DNA of 64,000 nucleotides from Brachionus manjavacas (Eukaryota; Rotifera; Eurotatoria; Ploima; Brachionidae), in assembly GCA_019054805.1 (NCBI GenBank), contig JAHQIY010000049.1, forward strand, positions 1-64,000, in the 5' to 3' direction. The position numbers were made by a program, and so were the translations under genes. Below the pieces are notes generated by a model. The model was not told the origin of the DNA. It saw only the letters and a program-made list of their open reading frames with translations, and did no database searches. The first letter of the stretch is position 1, and every line of letters starts with the position of its first letter. Shown piece by piece: positions 37,061 to 51,800 of this stretch.

Positions 37061-40000
37061 TTTGTTCAAGAAAAAAAAGTTCGAAATAAGACTGATTTTT
37101 TAGTTTATCTTTCATTTCAAATATGTTTATTTGCTTATTAATAAAACGAAACATCAAAATTTTTGAAAATCTGGTATCTTCCAGACGAATTGTTATTCTT
37201 TACGATTCTAGAGTCATGCAAAAGCATTTTTCGTGATCTGATTTACGAATGGTTTGATTTTTGGTTTTGTAATAAATTTAAATTGATCATATCTAAAAAC
37301 TTTAAGATTTTGCATTGAAAATTTTTTTTTCAAGAAAAAAAAAATTGAAATAAGAATGATTTTTTACTTTATCTTTCATTTCAAATATGTTTATTTGCTT
37401 ATTAGTAAAACGAAACATCAAAATTTTTGAAAATCTGGTATCTGCCAGACGAATTGTTATTCTTTACGATTCTAGAGTCATGCGAAAGCATTTTTCGTGA
37501 TCTGATTTACGAATGGTTTGATTTTTGGTTTTGTAATAAATTTAAATTGATCATATCTAAAAACTTTATTATTTTGCATTGAAAATTTTTGTTCAAGAAA
37601 AAAAAAATTGAATTAAGAATGATTTTTCTTTATCTTTCATTTCAAATATGTTTATTTGCTTATTAATAAAACGAAACATCAAAATTTTTGACAATCTGGT
37701 ATCTTCCAGACGAATTGTTATTCTTTACGATTCTAGAGTCATGCGAAAGCATTTTTCGTGATCTGATTTACGAATGGTTTGATTTTTGGTTTTGTAATAA
37801 ATTTAAATTGATCATATCTAAAAACTTTAAGATTTTGCATTGAAAATTTTTTTCAAGAAAAAAAAGATTGAAATAAGAATGATTTTTTACTTTATCTTTC
37901 ATTTCAAATATGTTTATTTGCTTATTAGTAAAACGAAACATCAAAATTTTTGAAAATCTGGTATCTTCCAGACGAATTGTTATTCTTTACGATTCTAGAG
38001 TCATGCAAAAGCATTTTTCGTGATCTGATTTACGAATGGTTTGATTTTTGGTTTTGTAATAAATTTAAATTGATCATATCTAAAAACTTTAAGATTTTGC
38101 ATTGAAAATTTTTGTTCAAGAAAAAAAAAATTGAATTAAGAATGATTTTTTACTATATCTTTCATTTCAAATATGTTTATTTGCTTATTAATAAAACGAA
38201 ACATCAAAATTTTTGACAATCTGGTATCTTCCAGACGAATTGTTATTCTTTAGGATTCTAGAGTCATGCAAAAGCATTTTTCGTGATCTGATTTACGAAT
38301 GGTTTGATTTTTGGTTTTGTAATAAATTTAAATTGATCATATCTAAAAACTTTAAGATTTTGCATTGAAAATTTTTGTTCAAGAAAAAAATTTTGAAATA
38401 AGACCGATTTTTTACTTTATCTTTCATTTCAAATATGTTTATTTGCTTATTAGTAAAACGAAACATCAAAATTTTTGAAAATCTGGTATCTTCCAGACGA
38501 ATTGTTATTCTTTACGATTCTAGAGTCATGCGAAAGCATTTTTCGTGATCTGATTTACGAATGGTTTGATTTTTGGTTTTGTAATAAATTTAAATTGATC
38601 ATATCTAAAAACTTTAAGATTTTTCATTGAAAATTTTTGATCAAGAAAAAAAAGTTTGAAATAAGAATAATTTTTTACTTTATCTTTCATTTCAAATATG
38701 TTTATTTGCTTATTAATAAAACGAAACATCAAAATTTTTGACAATCTGGTGTCTTCCAGACGAATTGTTATTCTTTACGATTCTAGAGTCATGCGAAAGC
38801 ATTTTTCGTGATCTGATTTACGAATGGTTTGATTTTTGGTTTTGTAATAAATTTAAATTGATCATATCTAAAAACTTTAAGATTTTGCATTGAAAATTTT
38901 TTTTCAAGAAAAAAAATTACGAAATAAGCCTGATTTTTTTCTTTATCTTTCATTTCAAATATGTTTATTTGCTTATTAATAAAACGAAACATAAAAATTT
39001 TTGTCAAACTGGAATCTTCCAGACGAATTGTTATTCTTTACGATTCTAGAGTCATGCGAAAGCATTTTTCGTGATCTGATTTACGAATGGTTTGATTTTT
39101 GGTTTTGTAATAAATTTAAATTGATCATATCTAAAAACTTTAAGATTTTGCATTGAAAATTTTTTTTCAAGAAAAAAAAGTTTGAAATAAGAATGATTTT
39201 TTACTTCATCTTTCATTTCAAATATGTTTATTTGCTTATTAATAAAACGAAACATCAAAATTTTTGACAATCTGGTATCTTCCAGACGAATTGTTATTCT
39301 TTACGATTCTAGAGTCATGCGAAAGCATTTTTCGTGATCTGATTTACGAATGGTTTGATTTTTGGTTTTGTAATAAATTTAAATTGATCATATCTAAAAA
39401 CTTTAAGATTTTGCATTGAAAATTTTTGTTCAAGAAAAAAAAAATTGAATTAAGAATGATTTTTTACTTTATCTTTCATTTCAAATATGTTTATTTGCTT
39501 ATTAGTAAAACGAAACATCAAAATTTTTGAAAATCTGGTATCTGCCAGACGAATTGTTATTCTTTACGATTCTAGAGTCATGCGAAAGCATTTTTCGTGA
39601 TCTGATTTACGAATGGTTTGATTTTTGGTTTTGTAATAAATTTAAATTGATCATATCTAAAAACTTTAAGATTTTGCATTGAAAATTTTTGTTCAAGAAA
39701 AAAAAGTTTGAAATAAGAATGATTTTTTACTTTATCTTTCATTTCAAATATGTTTATTTGCTTATTAATAAAACGAAACATCAAAATTTTTGACAATCTG
39801 GTATCTTCCAGACGAATTGTTATTCTTTACGATTCTAGAGTCATGCGAAAGCATTTTTCGTGATCTGATTTACGAATGGTTTGATTTTTGGTTTTGTAAT
39901 AAATTTAAATTGATCATATCTAAAAACTTTAAGATTTTGCATTGAAAATTTTTGTTCAAGAAAAAAAAATTGAAATAAGAATGATTTTTTACTTTATCTT

Positions 40001-43000
40001 TCATTTCAAATATGTTTATTTGCTTATTAATAAAACGAAACATCAAAATTTTTGACAATCTGGTATCTTCCAGACGAATTGTTATTCTTTACGATTCTAG
40101 AGTCATGCAAAAGCATTATTCGTGATCTGATTTACGAATGGTTTTATTTTTGGTTTTGTAATAAATTTAAATTGATCATTTCTAAAATTTTAAGATTTTG
40201 CATTGAAAATTTTTTCAAAGAAAAAAAAGTTCGAAATAAGACTGATTTTTTAGTTTATCTTTCATTTCAAATATGTTTATTTGCTTATTAATAAAACGAA
40301 ACATCAAAATTTTTGAAAATCTGGTATCTTCCAGACGAATTGTTATTCTTTACGATTCTAGAGTCATGCAAAAGCATTTTTCGTGATCTGATTTACGAAT
40401 GGTTTGATTTTTGGTTTTGTAATAAATTTAAATTGATCATATCTAAAAACTTTAAGATTTTGCATTGAAAATTTTTGTTCAAGAATAAAAAAATTGAAAT
40501 AAGAATGATTTTTTACTTTATCTTTCATTTCAAATATGTTTATTTGCTTATTAGTAAAACGAAACATCAAAATTTTTGAAAATCTGGTATCTTCCAGACG
40601 AATTGTTATTCTTTACGATTCTAGAGTCATGCGAAAGCATTTTTCGTGATCTGATTTACGAATGGTTTGATTTTTGGTTTTGTAATAAATTTAAATTGAT
40701 CATATCTAAAAACTTTAAGATTTTGCATTGAAAATTTTTTTTCAAGAATAAAAAGTTTGAAATAAGAATGATTTTTTACTTTATCTTTCATTTCAAATAT
40801 GTTTATTTGCTTATTAGTAAAACGAAACATCAAAATTTTTGAAAATCTGGTATCTTCCAGACGAATTGTTATTCTTTACGATTCTAGAGTCATGCAAAAG
40901 CATTTTTCGTGATCTGATTTACGAATGGTTTGATTTTTGGTTTTGTAATAAATTTAAATTGATCATATCTAGAAACTTTAAGATTTTGCATTGAAAATTT
41001 TTTTCAAGAATAAAAAAATTGAATTAAGAATGATTTTTTACTTTATCTTTCATTTCAAATATGTTTATTTGCTTATTAGTAAAACGAAACATCAAAATTT
41101 TTGAAAATCTGGTATCTGCCAGACGAATTGTTATTCTTTACGATTCTAGAGTCATGCGAAAGCATTTTTCGTGATCTGATTTACGAATGGTTTGATTTTT
41201 GGTTTTGTAATAAATTTAAATTGATCATATCTAAAAACTTTAAGATTTTGCATTGAAAATTTTTGTTCAAGAAAAAAAATTGAATTAAGAATGATTTTTT
41301 AGTTTATCTTTCATTTCAAATATGTTTATTTGCTTATTAATAAAACGAAACATCAAAATTTTTGAAAATCTGGTATCTTCCAGACGAATTGTTATTCTTT
41401 ACGATTCTAGAGTCATGCAAAAGCATTTTTCGTGATCTGATTTACGAATGGTTTGATTTTTGGTTTTGTAATAAATTTAAATTGATCATATCTAAAAACT
41501 TTAAGATTTTGCATTGAAAATTTTTTTCAAGAAAAAAAATTACGAAATAAGCCTGATTTTTTTCTTTATCTTTCATTTCAAATATGTTTATTTGCTTATT
41601 AATAAAACGAAACATCAAAATTTTTGACAATCTGGTATCTTCCAGACGAATTGTTATTCTTTACGATTCTAGAGTCATGCGAAAGCATTTTTCGTGATCT
41701 GATTTACGAATGGTTTGATTTTTGGTTTTGTAATAAATTTAAATTGATCATATCTAAAAACTTTAAGATTTTGCATTGAAAATTTTTGTTCAAGAAAAAA
41801 AAATTGAAATAAGAATGATTTTTTACTTTATCTTTCATTTCAAATATGTTTATTTGCTTATTAGTAAAACGAAACATCAAAATTTTTGAAAATCTGGTAT
41901 CTGCCAGACGAATTGTTATTCTTTACGATTCTAGAGTCATGCGAAAGCATTTTTCGTGATCTGATTTACGAATGGTTTGATTTTTGGTTTTGTAATAAAT
42001 TTAAATTGATCATATCTAAAAACTTTAAGATTTTGCATTGAAAATTTTTTTTCAAGAATAAAAAAATTGAAATAAGAATGATTTTTTACTTTATCTTTCA
42101 TTTCAAATATGTTTATTTGCTTATTAATAAAACGAAACATCAAAATTTTTGACAATCTGGTAACTTCCAGACGAATTGTTATTCTTTACGATTCTAGAGT
42201 CATGCAAAAGCATTTTTCGTGATCTGATTTACGAATGGTTTGATTTTTGGTTTTGTAATAAATTTAAATTGATCAAATCTAAAAACTTTAAGATTTTGCA
42301 TTGAAAATTTTTTTCAAGAAAAAAAATTGAAATAAGAATGATTTTTTACTTTATCTTTCATTTCAAATATGTTTATTTGCTTATTAGTAAAACGAAACAT
42401 CAAAATTTTTGAAAATCTGGTATCTGCCAGACGAATTGTTATTCTTTACGATTCTAGAGTCATGCGAAAGCATTTTTCGTGATCTGATTTACGAATGGTT
42501 TGATTTTTGGTTTTGTAATAAATTTAAATTGATCATATCTAAAAACTTTAAGATTTTGCATTGAAAATTTTTTTTCAAGAAAAAAAATTACGAAATAAGA
42601 CTGATTTTTTACTTTATCTTTCATTACAAATATGTTTATTTGCTTATTAATAAAACGAAACGTCAAAATTTTTGAAAATCTGGTATCTTCCAGACGAATT
42701 ATTATTCTTTACGATTCTAGAGTCATGCAAAAGCATTTTTCGTGATCTGATTTACGAATGGTTTGATTTTTGGTTTTGTAATAAATTTAAATTGATCATA
42801 TCTAAAAACTTTAAGATTTTGCATTGAAAATTTTTGTTCAAGAAAAAAAAGTTTGAAATAAGAATGATTTTTTACTTTATCTTTCATTTCAAATATGTTT
42901 ATTTGCTTATTAGTAAAACGAAACATCAAAATTTTTGAAAATCTGGTATCTTCCAGACGAATTGTTATTCTTTACGATTCTAGAGTCATGCAAAAGCATT

Positions 43001-43682
43001 TTTCGTGATCTGATTTACGAATGGTTTGATTTTTGGTTTTGTAATAAATTTAAATTGATCATATCTAAAAACTTTAAGATTTTGCATTGAAAATTTTTGT
43101 TCAAGAAAAAAAGTTTGAAATAAGAATGATTTTTTACTTTATCTTTCATTTCAAATATGTTTATTTGCTTATTAGTAAAACGAAACATCAAAATTTTTGA
43201 AAATCTGGTATCTGCCAGACGAATTGTTATTCTTTACGATTCTAGAGTCATGCGAAAGCATTTTTCGTGATCTGATTTACGAATGGTTTGATTTTTGGTT
43301 TTGTAATAAATTTAAATTGATCATATCTAAAAACTTTAAGATTTTGCATTGAAAATTTTTTTTCAAGAAAAAAAAGTTTGAAATAAGAATGATTTTTTAC
43401 TTCATCTTTCATTTCAAATATGTTTATTTGCTTATTAATAAAACGAAACATCAAAATTTTTGAAAATCTGGTATCTTCCAGACGAATTGTTATTCTTTAC
43501 GATTCTAGAGTCATGCAAAAGCATTTTTCGTGATCTGATTTACGAATGGTTTGATTTTTGGTTTTGTAATAAATTTAAATTGATCATATCTAAAAACTTT
43601 AAGATTTTGCATTGAAAATTTTTGTTCAAGAAAAAAAGTTTGAAATAAGAATGATTTTTTACTTTATCTTTCATTTCAAATA

Positions 43683-43782
43683 TGTTATTTTGCCTATTAA
43701 TAAAACGAAACATCAAAATTTTTGAAAATCTGGTATCTTCTAGACGAATTGTTATTCTTTACGATTCTAGAGTCATGCGTAA
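43683..43782 (-). repeat. Variant monomer, second copy of a 36-monomer-offset pair
   Basis: Carries TGTTATTTTGCCTATT, CTTCTAGACG and CATGCGTAAGC, exactly 9,432 bp from the first copy at 34,251. Confidence 0.85.
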
Positions 43783-45310
43783 GCATTTTTCGTGATCTGA
43801 TTTACGAATGGTTTGATTTTTGGTTTTGTAATAAATTTAAATTGATCATATCTAAAAACTTTAAGATTTTGCATTGAAATTTTTTTTCAAGAAAAAAAAA
43901 ATTGAAATAAGAATGATTTTTTACTTTATCTTTCATTTCAAATATGTTTATTTGCTTATTAGTAAAACGAAACATCAAAATTTTTGAAAATCTGGTATCT
44001 TCCAGACGAATTGTTATTCTTTACGATTCTAGAGTCATGCAAAAGCATTTTTCGTGATCTGATTTACGAATGGTTTGATTTTTGGTTTTGTAATAAATTT
44101 AAATTGATCATATCTAAAAACTTTAAGATTTTGCATTGAAAATTTTTGTTCAAGAAAAAAAAGTTTGAAATAAGAATGATTTTTTACTTTATCTTTCATT
44201 TCAAATATGTTTATTTGCTTATATATAAAAACAAACATCAAAATTTTTGAAAATCTGGTATCTTCCAGACGAATTGTTATTCTTTACGATTCTAGAGTCA
44301 TGCGAAAGCATTATTGGTGATCTGATTTACGAATGGTTTGATTTTTGGTTTTGTAATAAATTTAAATTGATCATATCTAGAAACTTTAAGATTTTGCATT
44401 GAAAATTTTTTTCAAGAATAAAAAAATTGAATTAAGAATGATTTTTCTTTATCTTTCATTTCAAATATGTTTAGTTGCTTATTAGTAAAACGAAACATCA
44501 AAATTTTTGAAAATCTGGTATCTTCCAGACGAATTGTTATTCTTTACGATTCTAGTGTCATGCAAAAAAATTTTTCGTGATCTGATTTACGAATGGTTTG
44601 ATTTTTGGTTTTGTAATAAATTTAAATTGATCATATCTAAAAACTTTAAGATTTTGCATTGAAAATTTTTGTTCAAGAAAAAAAAGTTTGAAATAAGAAT
44701 GATTTTTTACTTTATCTTTCATTTCAAATATGTTTATTTGCTTATTAATAAAACGAAACATCAAAATTTTTGACAATCTGGTATCTTCCAGACGAATTGT
44801 TATTCTTTACGATTCTAGAGTCATGCGAAAGCATTTTTCGTGATCTGATTTACGAATGGTTTGATTTTTGGTTTTGTAATAAATTTAAATTGATCATATC
44901 TAAAAACTTTAAGATTTTGCATTGAAAATTTTTGTTCAAGAAAAAAAAGTTTGAAATAAGAATGATTTTTTACTTTATCTTTCATTTCAAATATGTTTAT
45001 TTGCTTATTAATAAAACGAAACATCAAAATTTTTGACAATCTGGTATCTTCCAGACGAATTGTTATTCTTTACGATTCTAGAGTCATGCAAAAGCATTTT
45101 TCGTGATCTGATTTACGAATGGTTTGATTTTTGGTTTTGTAATAAATTTAAATTGATCATATCTAAAAACTTTAAGATTTTGCATTGAAAATTTTTTTAA
45201 AAAAAAAAAATTGAAATAAGAATGATTTTTTACTTTATCTTTCATTTCAAATATGTTTATTTGCTTATTAGTAAAACGAAACATCAAAATTTTTGAAAAT
45301 CTGGTATCTT

Positions 45311-48300
45311 CCAGACGAATTGTTATTCTTTACGATTCTAGAGTCATGCAAAAGCATTTTTCGTGATCTGATTTACGAATGGTTTGATTTTTGGTTTTGT
45401 AATAAATTTAAATTGATCATATCTAAAAACTTTAAGATTTTGCATTGAAAATTTTTTTCAAGAAAAAAGTTTGAAATAAGAATGATTTTTTACTTTATCT
45501 TTCATTTCAAATATGTTTATTTGCTTATTAAGTAAAAACAAACATCAAAATTTTTGACAATCTGGTATCTTCCAGACGAATTGTTATTCTTTACGATTCT
45601 AGAGTCATGCAAAAGCATTTTTCGTGATCTGATTTACGAATGGTTTGATTTTTGGTTTTGTAATAAATTTAAATTGATCATATCTAAAAACTTTAAGATT
45701 TTGCATTGAAAATTTTTTTTCAAGAAAAAAAAGTTCGAAATAAGACTGATTTTTTACTTTATCTTTCATAACAAATATGTTTATTTGCTTATTTATAAAA
45801 ACGAAACATCAAAATTTTTGAAAATCTGGTATCTTCCAGACGAATTGTTATTCTTTACGATTCTAGAGTCATGCAAAAGCATTTTTCGTGATCTGATTTA
45901 CGAATGGTTTGATTTTTGGTTTTGTAATAAATTTAAATTGATCATATCTAAAAACTTTAAGATTTTGCATTGAAAATTTTTTATTTCAAGAAAAAAGTTT
46001 GAAATAAGAATGATTTTTTACTTTATCTTTCATTTCAAATATGTTTATTTGCTTATTAATAAAACGAAACATCAAAATTTTTGACAATCTGGTATCTTCC
46101 AGACGAATTGTTATTCTTTACGATTCTAGAGTCATGCGAAAGCATTTTTCGTGATCTGATTTACGAATGGTTTGATTTTTGGTTTTGTAATAAATTTAAA
46201 TTGATCATATCTAAAAACTTTAAGATTTTGCATTGAAAATTTTTTTCAAGAAAAAAAGTTTGAAATAAGAATGATTTTTTACTTTATCTTTCATTTCAAA
46301 TATGTTATTTTGCTTATTAATAAAACGAAACATCAAAATTTTTGAAAATCTGGTATCTTCCAGACGAATTGTTATTCTTTACGATTCTAGAGTCATGCGA
46401 AAGCATTTTTCGTGATCTGATTTACGAATGGTTTGATTTTTGGTTTTGTAATAAATTTAAATTGATCATATCTAAAAACTTTAAGATTTTGCATTGAAAA
46501 TTTTTTTCAAGAAAAAAAGTTTGAAATAAGAATGATTTTTTACTTTATCTTTCATTTCAAATATGTTTATTTGCTTATTAATAAAACGAAACATCAAAAT
46601 TTTTGACAATCTGGTATCTTCCAGACGAATTGTTATTTTTACGATTCCAGAGTCATGCGAAAGCATTTTCGTGATCTGATTTACGAATGGTTTGATTTTT
46701 GGTTTTGTAATAAATTTAAATTGATCATATCTAAAAACTTTATTATTTTGCATTGAAAATTTTTTTCAAGAAAAAAGTTCGAAATAAGACTGATTTTTTA
46801 CTTTATCTTTCATTTCAAATATGTTTATTTGCTTATTAATAAAAACAAACATTAAAATTTTTGACAATCTGGTATCTTCCAGACGAATTGTTATTCTTTA
46901 CGATTCTAGAGTCATGCAAAAGCATTTTTCGTGATCTGATTTACGAATGGTTTGATTTTTGGTTTTGTAATAAATTTAAATTGATCATTTCTAAAAACTT
47001 TAAGATTTTGCATTGAAAATTTTTTTTCAAGAAAAAAAAGTTTGAAATAAGAATGATTTTTTACTTTATCTTTCATTAGAAATATGTTTATTTGCTTATT
47101 AATAAAAACAAACATTAAAATTTTTGACAATCTGGTATCTTCCAGACGAATTGTTATTCTTTACGATTCTGAGTCATGTAAAAGCATTATTCGTTATCTG
47201 ATTTACGAATGGTTTGATTTTTGGTTTTGTAATAAATTTAAATTGATCATGTCTAAAAACTTTAAGATTTTGCATTGAAAATTTTTTTTCAAGAAAAAAA
47301 AATTGAAATAAGAATGATTTTTTACTTTATCTTTCATTTCAAATATGTTTATTTGCTTATTAATAAAACGAAACATCAAAATTTTTGACAATCTGGTATC
47401 TTCCAGACGAATTGTTATTCTTTACGATTCTAGAGTCATGCGAAAGCATTTTTCGTGATCTGATTTACGAATGGTTTGATTTTTGGTTTTGTAATAAATT
47501 TAAATTGATCATATCTAAAAACTTTAAGATTTTGCATTGAAATTTTTTTTCAAGAAAAAAAAGTTTGAAATAAGAATGATTTTTTACTTTATCTTTCATT
47601 ACAAATATGTTTATTTGCTTATTTATAAAAACAAACATCAAAATTTTTGACAATCTGGTATCTTCCAGACGAATTGTTATTCTTTACGATTCTAGAGTCA
47701 TGCAAAAGCATTTTCGTGATCTGATTTACGTATGGTTTTATTTTTGGTTTTGTAATAAATTTAAATTGATCATATCTAAAAACTTTAAGATTTTGCATTG
47801 AAAATTTTTTTTCAAGAAAAAGAGGTTCGAAATAAGACTGATTTTTTACTTTATCTTTCATTTCAAATATGTTTATTTGCTTATTAATAAAACGAAACAT
47901 AAAAATTTTTGTCAAACTGGAATCTTCCAGACGAATTGTTATTCTTTACGATTCTAGAGTCATGCGAAAGCATTTTCGTGATCTGATTTACGAATGGCTT
48001 GATTTTAGGTTTTGTATTAACTTTAAATTGATCATATCTAAAAACTTTAAGATTATGCATTGAAAATTTTTTTCAAGAAAAAAAGTTTGAAATAAGAATG
48101 ATTTTTTACTTTATCCTTCATTTCAAATATGTTTATTTGCTTATTAATAAAAACAAACATCAAAATTTTTGACAATCTGGTATCTTCCAGACGAATTGTT
48201 ATTCTTTACGATTCTAGAGTCATGCAAAAGCATTTTTCGTGATCTGATTTACGAATGGTTTGATTTTTGGTTTTGTAATAAATTTAAATTGATCATATCT

Positions 48301-51300
48301 AAAAACTTTAAGATTTTGCATTGAAAATTTTTTTTCAAGAAAAAAAAGTTTGAAATAAGAATGATTTTTTACTTTATCCTTCATTTCAAATATGTTTATT
48401 TGCTTATTAATAAAAACAAACATAAAAATTTTTGTCAAACTGGAATCTTACAGACGAATTGTTATTCTTTACGATTCTAGAGTCATGCAACAGCATTTTT
48501 CGTGATCTGATTTACGAATGGTTTGATTTTTGGTATTGTAATAAATTTAAATTGATCATATCTAAAAACTTTAAGATTTTGCATTGAATTTTTTTTTCAA
48601 GAAAAAAAGTTTGAAATAAGAATGATTTTTTACTTTATCTTTCATTAGAAATATGTTTATTTGCTTATTTATAAAAAAAAACATCAAAATTTTTGACAAT
48701 CTGGTATCTTCTAGACGAATTGTTATTCTTTACGATTCTAGAGTCTTGCAAAAACATTTTTCGTGATCTGATTTACGAATGGTTTGATTTTTGGTTTTGT
48801 AATAAATTTAAATTGATCATTTCTAAAAACTTTAAGATTTTGCATTGAAATTTTTTTTCAAGAAAAAAAAGTTTGAAATAAGAATGATTTTTTACTTTAT
48901 CTTTCATTAGAAATATGTTTATTTGCTTATTTATAAAAACAAACATCAAAATTTTTGACAATCTGGTATCTTCCAGACGAATTGTTGTTCTTTACGATTC
49001 TAGAGTCTTGCAAAAGCATTTATCGTGATCTGATTTACGAATGGTTTGAGTTTTGGTTTTGTAATAAATTTAAATTGATCATATCTAAAAACTTTTAGAT
49101 TTTGCATTGAAATTTTTTTTCAAGAAAAGAAAGTTTGAAATAAGAATGACTTTAAACTTTATCTTTCATTTCAAATATTTTTATTTGCTTATTAATAAAA
49201 CCAAACATCTAAATTTTTGAAAATCTGGTATCTGCCAGACGAATTGTTATTCTTTACGATTCTAGAGTCATGCGAAAGCATTTTTCGTGATCTGATTTAC
49301 GAATGGTTTGATTTTTGGTTTTGTAATAAATTTAAATTGATCATATCAAAAAATTTAAGATTTTGCATTGAAAATTTTTTTCAAGAAAAAAAAAATTGAA
49401 ATAAGAATGATTTTTTACTTTATCTTTCATTTCAAATATGTTTATTTGCTTATTAGTAAAACGAAACATCAAAATTTTTGACAATCTGGTATCTTCCAGA
49501 CGAATTGTTATTCTTAAGGATTCTAGAGTCATTCAAAAGCATTATTCGTGATCTGATTTACGAATGGTTTGATTTTTGGTTTTGTAATAAATTTAAATTG
49601 ATCATATCGAAAAACTTTAAGATTTTGCATTGAAAATTTTTTTCAAGAAAAAAAGTTTGAAATAAGAATGATTTTTTACTTTATCTTTCATTTCAAATAT
49701 GTTTATTTGCTTATTAATAAAACGAAACATCAAAATTTTTGACAATCTGGTATCTTCCAGACGAATTGTTATTCTTTACGATTCTAGAGTCATGCGAAAG
49801 CATTTTTCGTGATCTGATTTACGAATGGTTTGATTTTTGGTTTTGTAATAAATTTAAATTGATCATATCTAAAAACTTTAAGATTTTGCATTGAAAATTT
49901 TTTTCAAGAAAAAATTTAAGAATGATTTTTACTTTATCTTTCATTTCAAATATGTTTATTTGCTTATTATTAAAACGAAACATCAAAATTTTTGACAATC
50001 TGGTATCTTCCAGACGAATTGTTATTCTTTACGATTCTAGAGTCATGCGAAAGCATTTTTCGTGATCTGATTTACGAATGGTTTGATTTTTGGTTTTGTA
50101 ATAAATTTAAATTGATCATATCAAAAAACTTTAAGATTTTGCATTGAAAATTTTTTTTTCAAGAAAAAAAAATTGAAATAAGAATGATTTTTTACTTTAT
50201 CTTTCATTTCAAATATGTTAAGTTGCTTATTAATAAAAACAAACATCAAAATTTTTGACAATCTGGTATCTTCCAGACGAATTGTTGTTCTTTACGATTC
50301 CAGAGTCATGCAAAAGCACTATTCGTGATCTGATTTACGAATGGTTTGCTTTTTGGTATTGTAATAAATTTAAATTGATCATATCTAAAAACTTTAAGAT
50401 TTTGCATTGAAATTTTTTTTCAAGAAAAAAAAGTTTGAAATAAGAATGATTTTTTACTTTATCCTTCATTTCAAATATGTTTATTTGCTTATTAATAAAA
50501 ACAAACATCAAAATTTTTGACAATCTGGTATCTTCCAGACGAATTGTTATTCTTTACGATTCTAGAGTCATGCAAAAGCATTTTTCGTGATCTGATTTAC
50601 GAATGGTTTGATTTTTGGTTTTGTAATAAATTTAAATTGATCATATCTAAAAACTTTAAGATTTTGCATTGAAAATTTTTTTTTCAAGAAAAAAAAGTTT
50701 GAAATAAGAATGATTTTTTACTTTATCTTTCATTTCAAATATGTTTATTTGCTTATTTATAAAAACAAACATTAAAATTTTTGACAATCTGGTATCTTCT
50801 AGACGAATTGTTATTCTTTACGATTCTAGAGTCATGCGAAAGCATTTTTCGTGATCTGATTTACGAATGGTTTGATTTTTGGTTTTGTAATAAATTTAAA
50901 TTGATCAAATCTAAAAACTTTAAGATTTTGCATTAAAATTTTTTTTCAAGAAAAAAAGTTTGAAATAAGACTGATTTTTTACTTTATCTTTCATTTCAAA
51001 TATCTTAAATTTCTTATTAATAAAACGAAACATCAAAATTTTTGACAATCTGGTATCTTCCAGACGAATTGTTATTCTTAACGATTCTAGAGTCATGCGA
51101 AAGCATTTTCGTGATCTGATTTACGAATGGTTTTATTTTTGGTTTTGTAATAAATTAAAATTGATCATATCTAAAAACTTCAAGATTTTGTATTGAAAAT
51201 TTTTTTTCAAGAAAAATAGTTTGAAATAAGAATGATTTTTTACTTTATCCTACATTTCAAATATGTTTATTTGCTTATTAATAAAAACAAACATCAAAAT

Positions 51301-51800
51301 TTTTGACAATCTGGAATCTTCCAGACAAATTCTTATTCTTTACGATTCTAGAGTCATGCAGAAGCATAATTCGTGATCTGATTTACGAATGGTTTGATTT
51401 TTGGTTTTGTAATAAATTTAAATTGATCATGTCTAAAAACTTTAAGATTTTGCATTGAAAATTTTTTTTCAAGAAAAAAAAATTGAAATAAGAATGATTT
51501 TTTACATTATCTTTCATTTCAAATATGTTTATTTGCTTATTTATAAAAACAAACATCAAAATTTTTGACAATCTGGTATCTTCCAGACGAATTGTTATTC
51601 TTTCCGATTCTAGAGTCATGCAAAAGCATTATTCGTGATCTGATTTACGAATGGTTTGATTTTTGGTTTTGTAATAAATTTAAATTGATCATTTCAAAAA
51701 ACTTTAAGATTTTGCATTGAAAATTTTTTTTCAAGAAAGAAATTTTTGAAATAAGAATGATTTTTTACTTTATCCTTCATTTCAAATATGTTTATTTGCT
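45311..51800 (-). repeat. Mixed right-arm zone
   Basis: About 25 monomers combining canonical copies with AAAAACAAACAT copies and single examples of types typical of other zones: GAGGTTCG (47,822), TTAGTAAAACG (49,455) and the left-arm GTTTAAAG type (49,149). Several shortened units occur; near 49,908 the run AAGAAAAAATTTAAGAATG has lost GTTTGAAA. No gene is seen. Confidence 0.75.
49149..49208 (-). repeat. Left-arm-type GTTTAAAG monomer in the right arm
   Basis: GACTTTAAACTTTATC, CAAATATTTTTATTTGC and TAAAACCAAACATC are linked. The reverse complement closely matches the left-arm copy at about 12,059-12,120. It is the only clear member of this haplotype that I found in the right arm. Confidence 0.8.

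Larger units (their letters stand above)
31900..45310 (-). repeat. TTAGTAAAACG / TTTTTGTTCAAG variant domain
   Basis: About 22 of some 51 monomers in this span have TTAGTAAAACG in place of TTAATAAAACG, for example at 31,912, 34,788, 36,353, 39,503, 42,387 and 45,269. Most of these also have TTTTTGAAAATCTGG, and many have ATCTGCCAG. A second variant, AATTTTTGTTCAAG, is frequent from about 35.5 to 45 kb. Outside the domain both are rare (49,455, 52,776, 62,050 and 63,368 on the right; a few left-arm copies). Variant and canonical monomers alternate irregularly. Confidence 0.85.

Noticed and set aside
35821-44800. Regular dimeric higher-order repeat of TTAGT and TTAAT monomers
   Set aside because: Alternation is clear only at 35.8-36.7 kb. 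Elsewhere in the domain the order of types is irregular (runs of two TTAGT or two TTAAT monomers), so no fixed dimer array can be called.
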